Part shown: one piece after another, positions 7,332 through 14,726 of the stretch | How the letters are laid out: each line of letters begins with the position of its first letter | How positions within the stretch are numbered: position 1 is the stretch's first letter | Assembly (NCBI GenBank): GCA_903911165.1 | Contig: CAIWCQ010000475.1 | Span: forward strand, 1-25,819 | Source: an uncultured Actinomycetes bacterium | Lineage (GTDB): Bacteria; Actinomycetota; Actinomycetes; Mycobacteriales; Mycobacteriaceae | Reading direction: 5' to 3' | Length of the DNA stretch: 25,819 nt | Notes under the pieces: generated by a model | What the model was told of the DNA's origin: nothing | Databases searched by the model: none | Seen by the model: only the letters and a program-made list of their open reading frames with translations | Program-made: the position numbers and the translations under genes

Positions 7332-9101
7332 CTACGACCGCCGGGACGCGTACGGCCAGGGATTGTTGCGCTCCGGGACCGAACTGGCGCGCGCGGACTT
7401 CAGTTGTGTCCGCAGGTGGCCCCGAAGTTCGTGCAAATCCTCGTCGGTCCATCGGTTGACCGCCTCGCCCGGATCGGCCGTCAGGTCATACAGCTCCCAC
7501 TGGTCGTCGAGCGGACTGGTCCGGTAGACGTCCCCGCCGGGTCCGTTGGCGGCGTACTGCCGGACCCCGGGCTCGGTCCAGGTCGACGGGTCATCGAAGC
7601 TGCGGACCAGCTTCCACAGATGACCGGCACCGCCCGGCGCTTCGGCATCGGCGACTCGCAGCACCATGCCCTCGAAGTTCGCGGCGGTATGTGCGGGGAT
7701 CCGGATCCGAAGCGGCGCCGGGGGATTGGTGGTCACCTTCATCCGCCGGGCGAGCCCGGAGGCCCCGCTGTCGCCTTCGAGCATGTTGTCGCGGGTCATC
7801 AGGTACACCGCGCGGTCCTCGTCGGCGGGGCCGCCGTCGACGACCGGCATCAGGTCCCGTCCCGGCAATGGATGCACCTCGGAGAACTTCTCGCGCAGCA
7901 CCGCCGCGAGCGCCTCGACGTCCACACCGGCCGCACCGAGCAGGGTCGGAACCAGATCGACATGGGAAGTGGGTGCGGTCACGACCCGCGGCGTGGTCGC
8001 TGCGGTGCCGGTCCGGGCGATCACGAGGGGCACCCGGGTGGCCTCGTCATAGAGGTTGAACCACTTCTGGTGCAGGCCGCCGTGCGCGCCCAGCAGATCG
8101 CCGTGATCGGAGGTGCGCACCAGCACGGCATCATCGGAACTGCTGGTGACCGCGCGCCGGACTCGGTCGATCGGGGCGTCAACTTCGGCGTGCAGGCGGT
8201 AGTAGAGGTCTCGGTAGCGCTGTCCGTTTCGCTGATAGATCTGCTCGACCGGGCCGGCCGGACCGTAGCCCGAGTAGTAGGCCTCGCGGAACGCGATCTG
8301 TGCGGCCGGTTTGGTGCGCAGATCCTCATCGGCGGTGGGCGCCGGCGGAACCGGCGGCGGATCCAGGTGCGAGGACTTCAACGGGCTACGAACCGCCCAC
8401 GCCGGGAACAGCACGATGTCGTGCGGGTTGACGAAACTGGCCACCAGCAGGAAGGGCCGCAACGCTGCTTCGTCACCGGCGCGGCGGCGGGCGTATCGAT
8501 CCTCGAGCCAGGCCACCACCCGGTCGGCGATCAGCGGGTCGCGGCGTAGGCCGGCGTTGGCCAGCAGGGCGCCGTGCGGTTCAGGGCCCACCCATCCGGA
8601 GAAGCCGAAGTCCGCCAGTGGGTCGGCATCCAGATACCGTTGCACCGCAACGGAATCCACCACACCGTCGTCGTCATTGGTCGCCAGCACACCTCCGGTC
8701 GCCGGGTCGTGCAGATCGGCGTGCGAGATGTGCCACTTGCCGTCGTAGTGGGTGTCGTAGCCGGCCGCGGTGAACCAGTTACCTAGTGTCGGCACCTCGC
8801 CCCGTCGCAGCCAGCGCATCCGCGAGTCGTCGAAAACCTTGCCGATACCGTCGGTCTGGGTCACCCCATGCAGATCGGGATACTGTCCGGTGAATATCGT
8901 CGGCCGACTCGGCACGCAGGCCAGCGAGCCGGTGTAGTGCCGGGTGAAGCTGACCCCATACTCGTCGAACCAGCGTTGGCCCGACAGCGTCCGCTGACGC
9001 CACGTGCGCACTTCGCTGGTCTCATACGGCGGTATCGCGCGCTCCTCATCGGTCATCACGATGATGACGTCGGGGCGCTTCGTATCCGACGATTCGGTCA
9101 T
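7332..9101 (-). CDS. Type I sulfatase (alkaline phosphatase superfamily)
   Basis: The 589-residue product has the type I sulfatase core. Asp18 and Glu19 in VIIVMTDEE form the metal site, and the formylglycine motif is C62-V-P-S-R66, in which Cys must be converted by a formylglycine-generating enzyme. GYDTHYDGKWH (around residue 113) and SDHGDLLGAHGG (about 333-344) complete the substrate and metal pocket. No signal peptide is visible, so it appears cytoplasmic and would hydrolyse a sulfate ester after uptake. Rv0296c is a sulfatase in the same general region of M. tuberculosis but, from memory, is shorter. The start ATG at 9101 overlaps the SRPBCC stop by 4 bp (ATGA). Co-transcription with two aldehyde dehydrogenases suggests catabolism of a sulfated compound; the substrate cannot be read from sequence. 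Confidence 0.9.
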   Translation of the reverse strand: MTESSDTKRPDVIIVMTDEERAIPPYETSEVRTWRQRTLSGQRWFDEYGVSFTRHYTGSLACVPSRPTIFTGQYPDLHGVTQTDGIGKVFDDSRMRWLRRGEVPTLGNWFTAAGYDTHYDGKWHISHADLHDPATGGVLATNDDDGVVDSVAVQRYLDADPLADFGFSGWVGPEPHGALLANAGLRRDPLIADRVVAWLEDRYARRRAGDEAALRPFLLVASFVNPHDIVLFPAWAVRSPLKSSHLDPPPVPPAPTADEDLRTKPAAQIAFREAYYSGYGPAGPVEQIYQRNGQRYRDLYYRLHAEVDAPIDRVRRAVTSSSDDAVLVRTSDHGDLLGAHGGLHQKWFNLYDEATRVPLVIARTGTAATTPRVVTAPTSHVDLVPTLLGAAGVDVEALAAVLREKFSEVHPLPGRDLMPVVDGGPADEDRAVYLMTRDNMLEGDSGASGLARRMKVTTNPPAPLRIRIPAHTAANFEGMVLRVADAEAPGGAGHLWKLVRSFDDPSTWTEPGVRQYAANGPGGDVYRTSPLDDQWELYDLTADPGEAVNRWTDEDLHELRGHLRTQLKSARASSVPERNNPWPYASRRS

Positions 9102-9577
9102 TGTCTGCCCTCCACTTGTCTGTCCTCCACTCGTCTACCCTCCACTCGTTTTGCCAGCCCGGCCAACATGGCCTCGGATTGTTTGGCCATCAGTCGGCAC
9201 ACCGCCCGCTCGGCGATGTGCGCGGCCGGGTTGTTGCCGATCTCCACCGTGCTGGTCAGTGTGACGGTGGTGAATCCCTGCGCGGCGGGCTCGAGCGCCC
9301 AGTTGTTGGCCACCCGGCGGACCCGATGGGGCAGGCCTTCGATGTCGTAGGCCAGCGTTGATCCCGGGATGACGTCGGTGACCCTCTCAACCAGGGTGTT
9401 GCGCCCCACCTGCACCCTGCGGGACGTGCCGACGCCGACGCCGTCGTCGCCGTGCTCCAGCAGACAGGAGTGGTCGACGTTTCGGGCCCACGAACTCAGG
9501 GCGCCGAAGTCGGCCAGGACTTTCCACACGGCCTGCGGTTCGGCCGCCAGTGTCCGCATGCGGCTCATCGTTGCCAC
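9098..9577 (-). CDS. SRPBCC (polyketide cyclase/START-like) family protein
   Basis: This is a 159-residue protein of the SRPBCC lipid-binding fold, with AAEPQAVWKVLADFGALSSW near the N-terminus, a central series of beta strands (VGRNTLVERVTDVIPG, LAYDIEGLP) and a long C-terminal helix. Members bind hydrophobic ligands or act as cyclases; the ligand here is unknown. GTG at 9577 is favoured because TAGGCT lies exactly 6 nt upstream, giving a leaderless mRNA; ATG at 9568 is an alternative. The C-terminal tail consists of repeated VEGRR, VEDRQ and VEGRQ units encoded by a 15-bp tandem repeat, and is probably unstructured. It is the first gene of the operon running into the sulfatase and both dehydrogenases. 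Confidence 0.85.
   Translation of the reverse strand: MATMSRMRTLAAEPQAVWKVLADFGALSSWARNVDHSCLLEHGDDGVGVGTSRRVQVGRNTLVERVTDVIPGSTLAYDIEGLPHRVRRVANNWALEPAAQGFTTVTLTSTVEIGNNPAAHIAERAVCRLMAKQSEAMLAGLAKRVEGRRVEDRQVEGRQ
9101..9145. repeat. 15-bp tandem repeat, three copies, at the end of the SRPBCC gene
   Basis: Three consecutive 15-bp units (9101-9115, 9116-9130, 9131-9145) differ at a few positions and share the core TCTNNCCTCCAC. They encode the VEGRR/VEDRQ/VEGRQ tail and stop directly against the sulfatase start codon. Confidence 0.9.
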
Positions 9578-9583
9578 CCCGCC

Positions 9584-9593
9584 AGCCTAGTCT
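9584..9593. promoter_or_regulatory. Back-to-back leaderless -10 boxes between the SRPBCC operon and fadD2
   Basis: TAGTCT (9588-9593, plus) lies 6 nt before the fadD2 ATG at 9600. TAGGCT (complement of 9584-9589) lies 6 nt before the SRPBCC GTG at 9577. The hexamers share two base pairs, so the two polymerases should exclude one another. The -35 regions would lie inside the opposing genes. Confidence 0.6.
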
Positions 9594-9599
9594 TGGTGC

Positions 9600-11279
9600 A
9601 TGCCGCTCATCACCGATCTAGCCGCCAGCGCCCTGAACAAGGCGCGTCAGTACGCCGAGCGCGGGTCGGCCGAATTGCACTACCTGCAGAAGATGATCAC
9701 CTCCGGCGCCTTCGGGATCGAACCTCCGCAGAACCTGGCCGCCATGGTCGCCGACATTCGGCGGTGGGGCGAGGTCGGAATGATCCCCGCGCTCAACGCC
9801 CGGCGGACCCCGCACCGCACGGCGATCATCGACGACGAGGGCACGATGACCTTCGCCGAACTCAACGACGCGTCCAATGCGGTCGCCAACGGCCTACTGG
9901 CGCTAGGCGTGCGCGGCGGTGACGGGGTGGCCATTCTGGCCCGTAACCACCGCTGGTTTCTGATCGCCAACTACGCCTGTGCCCGGGTTGGGGCGCGCAC
10001 CATCTTGCTCAACACCGAGTTCTCCGGGCCGCAGATCCGCGATGTCTCCGAGCGTGAGGGTGCGCGCGTCATCATCTACGACGACGAATACTCCGACGCG
10101 GTGAAGATGGCGGATCCGGCACTGGGCATGATCCGGGCGCTTGGCACCAATCCGGACAGTCCGGAGCCTTCGAGCAGTACCGACGAAACCTTGGCCGAGT
10201 TGATCGGCCGCAGCAGTAGGGAGGCTGCTCCCAGAGCCACCAAGAAGTCCTCGATCATCATTCTCACCAGCGGCACCACGGGGACGCCGAAGGGTGCCAC
10301 TCGGCACGCCCCACCCACCCTCGCCCCGATCGGTGGCGTGCTCTCTTCCGTCCCGTTCAAGGCCGGTGAGGTCACAGCGCTACCGTCGCCGATGTTCCAC
10401 GCGCTGGGTTACCTGCACGCCACCATCGCGATGACGCTGGGCTCGACACTCGTGCTGCACCGTCGGTTCAAGCCGGCCGTTGTGCTCTCCGACGTCGCCA
10501 CGCACCAGGTGACCGCGATCGTGGTCGTCCCGGTGATGCTGTCCCGGATGCTCGATGCACTGGAGGCGATGCCGACCAAGCCCGACCTATCCAACTTGCG
10601 GATCATCTTCGTCTCCGGTTCACAGCTGGGCGCCGAACTGGCCACTCGGGCGATGAAGGACATTGGCCCGGTGGTCTACAACCTCTACGGCTCAACCGAA
10701 ATCGCATTCGTCTCCATCGCCCGGCCGCAGGATTTGAAGAAGAATCCGGCCACCGTCGGGCCGATGGTCACGGGAGTGATGTTAAAAATCCTCGTCGATA
10801 GCGGCGGCGAGGTGTCAACCGGCAAGGTAGGCCGGATCTTCGTCGGCAACTTCTTTCCCTTTGAGGGCTACACCGGCGGCGGCAACAAGGAGATCATCGA
10901 CGGCTTGATGTCCTCCGGTGACGTCGGCTACTTCGACGCCGACGGGCTGCTCTATGTCAGCGGACGCGATGACGAGATGATCGTCTCGGGTGGGGAGAAC
11001 GTATTCCCCGCCGAGGTGGAGGACCTGATCAGCGGGCTCCCCGAGATCATCGAGGCCACCGCGATCGGCGTCGACGACAAGGACTTCGGCCAGCGGCTGC
11101 GGGCCTTTGTGGTTCTCAAGGACGGCGCCACCCTGACCGAAGACGCGATCAAGGACTACGTCCGCAATCATCTGGCGCGTTACAAGGTGCCGCGTGAGGT
11201 GATCTTCGTCGCCGAACTGCCGCGCAACCCCACTGGCAAGATCCTCAAACGCGAACTGCGCAAGATCGAGATCCACTGA
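9600..11279 (+). CDS. fadD2: Acyl-CoA synthetase FadD2 (AMP-forming)
   Basis: The 559-residue adenylate-forming ligase activates fatty or other carboxylic acids to acyl-CoA in two steps via an acyl-AMP. The P-loop IILTSGTTGTPKGATR is near residues 218-233, NLYGSTE near 360-366, the hinge and C-terminal motif GYFDADGLLYVSGRDDEMIV near 443-462, and the catalytic lysine motif PTGKILKREL near 543-552. Length and the neighbouring fadE6 match Rv0270-Rv0271c of M. tuberculosis, as I remember that locus. The start ATG at 9600 is supported by a TAGTCT box 6 nt upstream, so the mRNA should be leaderless. It converges on fadE6 with a 33-bp gap, which carries no clear terminator. Chain-length preference cannot be judged. 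Confidence 0.93.
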   Translation: MPLITDLAASALNKARQYAERGSAELHYLQKMITSGAFGIEPPQNLAAMVADIRRWGEVGMIPALNARRTPHRTAIIDDEGTMTFAELNDASNAVANGLLALGVRGGDGVAILARNHRWFLIANYACARVGARTILLNTEFSGPQIRDVSEREGARVIIYDDEYSDAVKMADPALGMIRALGTNPDSPEPSSSTDETLAELIGRSSREAAPRATKKSSIIILTSGTTGTPKGATRHAPPTLAPIGGVLSSVPFKAGEVTALPSPMFHALGYLHATIAMTLGSTLVLHRRFKPAVVLSDVATHQVTAIVVVPVMLSRMLDALEAMPTKPDLSNLRIIFVSGSQLGAELATRAMKDIGPVVYNLYGSTEIAFVSIARPQDLKKNPATVGPMVTGVMLKILVDSGGEVSTGKVGRIFVGNFFPFEGYTGGGNKEIIDGLMSSGDVGYFDADGLLYVSGRDDEMIVSGGENVFPAEVEDLISGLPEIIEATAIGVDDKDFGQRLRAFVVLKDGATLTEDAIKDYVRNHLARYKVPREVIFVAELPRNPTGKILKRELRKIEIH

Positions 11280-11312
11280 CGCTCTCACGCTCGCGCGCGG
11301 GGGGTGGCCCGA

Positions 11313-13526
11313 TTACGGGTCGCGGGGCAGTCCCAGCAGCCGCTCGGCGATGATGTTCAACTGCACCTCGGAGGTGCCGCCATAGATCGTGGTCGCCCGA
11401 CTCGCGAGCAGGTATTCGGCCCACTTGCCCTGCAGCGAATCCTGCTCCCAGATGGCACCGTCGGCGCCGAACGAGGACACCGCGAATTCGGCATAGCCCT
11501 GACCGGTGCGCATCGACAGCAGCTTGGAGATCGCCGCCGAGGGCATTGCGTCGCCGCCGGCCAGGGTGAGCAGCGTGGAGCGCATGTTCAGCAGTTTGGC
11601 CGCGTGCCCCTCCGCGATCAGCTCGCCAGCTCGGTGGTGGCCGACCTGATCGAAGTGTCCGTCGCCGACGAACTCGACGAAACGGTTCAGGTTCGGGAGG
11701 AATCCGGGCTCGTCGCTTCCGATCGAAACACGTTCTGCGGTCAGGGTATTGCGACTGACCTCCCAACCGCGGTCGACCTCGCCGAGCACCATCTCGTCCG
11801 GCACGAACACATCGTCGATGTACACGGTGTTGAACAGGGCGTTACCCGTCAGCTCGCGCAGCGGCTTGATCTCGACACCCTCACTCTTCATATCAAGCAG
11901 GAAGTAGGTGATGCCGTTGTGCTTCGGTGCAGTCGGGTTGGTCCGGGCCAGTAGCGCTCCCCATTGGGAGAACTGCGCCGCGGTGGTCCAGATTTTTTGC
12001 CCGGTGATCCGCCAGCCGCCGTCGACCTTGGTGGCTTTGGTGGACAGGCTCGCCAGATCCGATCCCGCGCCGGGCTCGGAGAAAAGCTGGCACCAGATCA
12101 CTTCCCCGCGGAACGTCGGCGGCAGGAAGCGCTGCTTCTGCTCCTCGGTGCCGTAGGTGACGATGGATGGGATCAGCCAGGCGGCGATTCCCATATTGGG
12201 TCGTTTGACCCGGCCGGCAGCGAACTCCTGCGCGATGATGATCTGCTCGATCGGTTGAGCTGCGCGGCCCCACGGCGTGGGAAGGTGCGTTTGCACCCAC
12301 CCGCCCTCGGCGATCGCGGCTGCCCGCTGTTCGCGCGGAATGGCTTTGAGCGCATCGACTTCCGCCCGGATCTCGCCGCGGAGCTTTTCGGTTGTGGAGT
12401 CGAGATCGATCTTGATCTCGCGCATCCCAGTGCTGGTCGCGGTGTCGAACACCCGCTGCGCGTGCGCGGTCGCCCGGCCGAATGCCGCGACCAGGGCCAG
12501 CGTGCGCCGGTAGTACACGTTGGTGTCGTGCTCCCAGGTGAAGCCGATACCGCCATGCACCTGGATGCAGTCCTGCGCGCAGTGCTGCGCGGCAACGGGT
12601 GCCAGCGTCGCGGCCACGGCGGCAGCGAACTCGTAGGCGGTTTCGGCGTTGTCCCAGCCTTTTTCGGCCGCCTCGTCGAGGGCGCGGGCGGCATCCCAGA
12701 CTGCCGCCGTGGCGCGTTCGGTGGTGGCGATCATCCCGGCGCACTTGTGCTTGATCGCCTGGAATTGGCCGATCGGCCGGCCGAACTGTTCGCGGATCTT
12801 GGCGTACTCCGAGGCAGTGTCGGTGGCCCAACGAGCGATTCCGACAGCCTCTGCCGAGAGCAGCGTGGTGATGATCGCCCGCCCGGCGGCCGGTGTCAGA
12901 TTCGACAGCAGTGCGTCTGTTCCGACCTCAATGCCGTTGGCCCGTACGTGCGCGACCGGGTGCAGTGGGTCCACCGAACGCAGGACTTGGATCTCCAGCG
13001 CTCCGGTCTCCACTTGGGAGGCGTCGACCACCGCCCACTCGATCCCGCTGTCGAGGGCGACCGGCAACACCAGGATGTCGGCCTGCGCGGCACCCGGAAC
13101 CGACCGGGCTTCCCCGCGGATCGTGAGGGTGTCGCCGTGCCGGGCGGCGGTCAGCTCAGACTCCAGCGCATAGGCGGCGATGGTGTCGCCGGCCGCCAGT
13201 CCGCTCAGCACCGCGGCACCCGGGTCGTGCGCCGAGATCAGCGCGCTGGCGATCGCGGACCCGACGAACGGACCAGGCGCGGCCGCGTAACCGAACTCGG
13301 CGATGACGATCGCCAGTTCCAACAGGCCGGCTCCCTGGCCATCCACCGATTCGGAGAGATGCAGCCCTTGCAAGCCCTGCTCGGCGGCACCGCGCCAGTA
13401 CACCGGAGGGTTCTGCACCGGCGACTCGAGGGCGGCGTGCAGGACTTCCGACGGAGCCACCTTCTCGAGCAGATTCCTGACTGATTTCGATAACTCGACG
13501 TGTTCGGATTCGATCGCGATGGGCAT
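11313..13526 (-). CDS. fadE6: Acyl-CoA dehydrogenase FadE6 (two fused ACAD domains)
   Basis: The 737-residue product is about twice the length of a normal acyl-CoA dehydrogenase and consists of two tandem ACAD units. Residues 1-355 include the degenerate motif VHGGIGFTWEHDTNVYYRR. Residues about 375-737 hold the better conserved half, with CQLFSEPGAGSDLAS, GGWRITGQKIWTT and, at the end, IYGGTSEVQLNIIAERLLG. Such fusions mimic heteromeric ACADs used for bulky substrates such as sterol side chains. FadE6 (Rv0271c) has this length from memory. FAD-dependent alpha,beta-desaturation of an acyl-CoA is expected; the substrate is unknown. GGGAAGG lies about 9 nt before ATG 13526. An inverted repeat 16 bp upstream of the start is a candidate operator, and a -10-like TACCCT lies at 13587-13592 (complement). 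Confidence 0.92.
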   Translation of the reverse strand: MPIAIESEHVELSKSVRNLLEKVAPSEVLHAALESPVQNPPVYWRGAAEQGLQGLHLSESVDGQGAGLLELAIVIAEFGYAAAPGPFVGSAIASALISAHDPGAAVLSGLAAGDTIAAYALESELTAARHGDTLTIRGEARSVPGAAQADILVLPVALDSGIEWAVVDASQVETGALEIQVLRSVDPLHPVAHVRANGIEVGTDALLSNLTPAAGRAIITTLLSAEAVGIARWATDTASEYAKIREQFGRPIGQFQAIKHKCAGMIATTERATAAVWDAARALDEAAEKGWDNAETAYEFAAAVAATLAPVAAQHCAQDCIQVHGGIGFTWEHDTNVYYRRTLALVAAFGRATAHAQRVFDTATSTGMREIKIDLDSTTEKLRGEIRAEVDALKAIPREQRAAAIAEGGWVQTHLPTPWGRAAQPIEQIIIAQEFAAGRVKRPNMGIAAWLIPSIVTYGTEEQKQRFLPPTFRGEVIWCQLFSEPGAGSDLASLSTKATKVDGGWRITGQKIWTTAAQFSQWGALLARTNPTAPKHNGITYFLLDMKSEGVEIKPLRELTGNALFNTVYIDDVFVPDEMVLGEVDRGWEVSRNTLTAERVSIGSDEPGFLPNLNRFVEFVGDGHFDQVGHHRAGELIAEGHAAKLLNMRSTLLTLAGGDAMPSAAISKLLSMRTGQGYAEFAVSSFGADGAIWEQDSLQGKWAEYLLASRATTIYGGTSEVQLNIIAERLLGLPRDP

Positions 13527-13527
13527 G

Positions 13528-13570
13528 GGTTACTGCCTTCCCTAGTTACGAATCACCGGAGGTAACTAAC
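13528..13570 (-). promoter_or_regulatory. Candidate operator upstream of fadE6
   Basis: A perfect inverted repeat TAGTTAC (13543-13549), 12-bp spacer, GTAACTA (13562-13568) lies between the possible -10 and the fadE6 start. A further GGTTAC half-site is at 13528-13533. The arrangement resembles a dimeric repressor site such as TetR or GntR types use for fatty-acid genes, but no regulator is adjacent and it does not match the KstR consensus I know. Confidence 0.45.
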
Positions 13571-13688
13571 CAGTGGGTTGGGACCGAGGGTACTACTTGT
13601 CCGTCGCACGCCGATCGGGCCTCGGCGCTGCCCCACCGGCGGGGTGACGGAATGCCAATAGACCATATTCGGCGCCCCCACACCCGCC

Positions 13689-13711
13689 TACAATTCAGGA
13701 ACACGAGGAGG
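13689..13711 (+). promoter_or_regulatory. Promoter and ribosome site before the DUF2236 oxygenase gene
   Basis: A TACAAT -10 box (13689-13694) is followed by a perfect AGGAGG Shine-Dalgarno (13706-13711). The latter is ideally placed for GTG at 13720, 8 nt away. It is too far from the TTG at 13784 that opens the long frame. Confidence 0.5.
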
Positions 13712-13719
13712 TGCCCGAC

Positions 13720-13794
13720 GTGATCAGGCCGCACAACCCCAATCCCGAGTTCGACCTCGGCGACCGCAAACCACGGCATCCCGTTGCGCACTAA
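13720..13794 (+). other. Short frame at the 5' end of the oxygenase gene: leader peptide or frameshifted N-terminus
   Basis: GTG at 13720, preceded by a strong AGGAGG, opens a 24-codon frame (VIRPHNPNPEFDLGDRKPRH then PVAH) ending in TAA at 13792-13794. It overlaps the beginning of the DUF2236 frame by 11 bp but is in a different phase. The peptide reads like a genuine protein N-terminus rather than noise. Either a one-base indel has separated it from the oxygenase, or it is a coupling leader. Confidence 0.45.
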
Positions 13795-14683
13795 CCCAGT
13801 CGAGCGTCCGGTCAGCGAGTCGACCGGCGCGGTTACCGCGCCTCGTCGGGCCCGGTGGTTTCCGTGGCCGGCGGGTGCCGATGACGGCATGATGGGCGTG
13901 GCCCTGCTGGCTGGGGCGGCGAACGTGATCATGCAACTCGCTCGGCCCGGCGTCGGCTACGGCGTGCTGGAGAGCAGAGTGGAGAGCGGGCGCGTCGACC
14001 GCCATCCGATCAAGCGGGCACGGACCACGTTCACCTATCTCGCCGTCGCCAGTCGTGGCACCGAGAAGCAGAAACAGGCCTTCCGGCGAGCCGTCAATCG
14101 CGCTCACGCGCAGGTGTTTTCGACGGACGAGAGTCCGGTCGCCTACAACGCGTTCGACCACGACCTCCAACTGTGGGTCGGCGCGTGCCTCTATAAGGGC
14201 GGGGTGGATGTCTACCGCACCTTCGTCGGTGAGATGGACGACGAGACCGCGGATCAGCATTATCGAGATGGCATGGCACTGGCCACGATGCTGCAGGTTC
14301 CGGAGCAGATGTGGCCGCCGGATCGGGCTGCATTCGACCGATACTGGCAGGAATCTCTGGACAGCGTCCACATTGACGACACCGTCCGCGAATACCTCTA
14401 TCCCATCGCGGTATCGCGGATGAAGGGGTTCCGGCTGCCCGGACCCGTGCAGCAGTTCAACGAGAGCCTGGCACTGCTGATCACCACCGGATTTCTGCCG
14501 CAGCGCTTCCGCGACGAGATGAAACTGGAGTGGAACCCGGTCAAGCAGCGGGAGTTCGAGCGGCTGATGACCGGAATCCGGCTGACCAACAACCTCGTAC
14601 CGCGCTTCGTCCGGGCCTTCCCTTTCAATGTCCTTCTGCACGATGTCGACTGGCGTATTCGTACCGGGCGGCCGCTGGTCTGA
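13784..14683 (+). CDS. MpaB/DUF2236 family oxygenase
   Basis: This 299-codon frame encodes a DUF2236 (MpaB, latex-clearing protein-like) domain. Recognisable segments are DGMMGVALLAGAANVIMQLA, RARTTFTYLAVASRG, RRAVNRAHAQV and the conserved YNAFDHDLQLWVG, whose His is a candidate haem ligand by analogy with Lcp. Related proteins are haem-b oxygenases or peroxidase-like enzymes acting on hydrophobic substrates. The long frame can only start at TTG 13784, without a ribosome site, or further inside. The true start may be GTG 13720 if a frameshift lies near 13780-13795. There is no signal peptide. The gene stands alone between two minus-strand units and converges with the downstream pair across 43 bp. 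Confidence 0.85.
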   Translation: MRTNPVERPVSESTGAVTAPRRARWFPWPAGADDGMMGVALLAGAANVIMQLARPGVGYGVLESRVESGRVDRHPIKRARTTFTYLAVASRGTEKQKQAFRRAVNRAHAQVFSTDESPVAYNAFDHDLQLWVGACLYKGGVDVYRTFVGEMDDETADQHYRDGMALATMLQVPEQMWPPDRAAFDRYWQESLDSVHIDDTVREYLYPIAVSRMKGFRLPGPVQQFNESLALLITTGFLPQRFRDEMKLEWNPVKQREFERLMTGIRLTNNLVPRFVRAFPFNVLLHDVDWRIRTGRPLV

Positions 14684-14726
14684 GAAGCGCGGTACATCAG
14701 GACTGCTCGACGGCTCCTGCGCTCCC

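Noticed and set aside
7314..8549. 411-codon plus-strand open frame opposite the sulfatase
   Set aside because: The sulfatase frame carries clear catalytic motifs. The antisense translation is low-complexity and has no ribosome site or family resemblance.
11964..13484. 506-codon plus-strand open frame antisense to fadE6
   Set aside because: It lies entirely opposite a well-supported acyl-CoA dehydrogenase and its translation is Arg/Gly/Asp-rich with no domain. High-GC DNA commonly produces such shadow frames.
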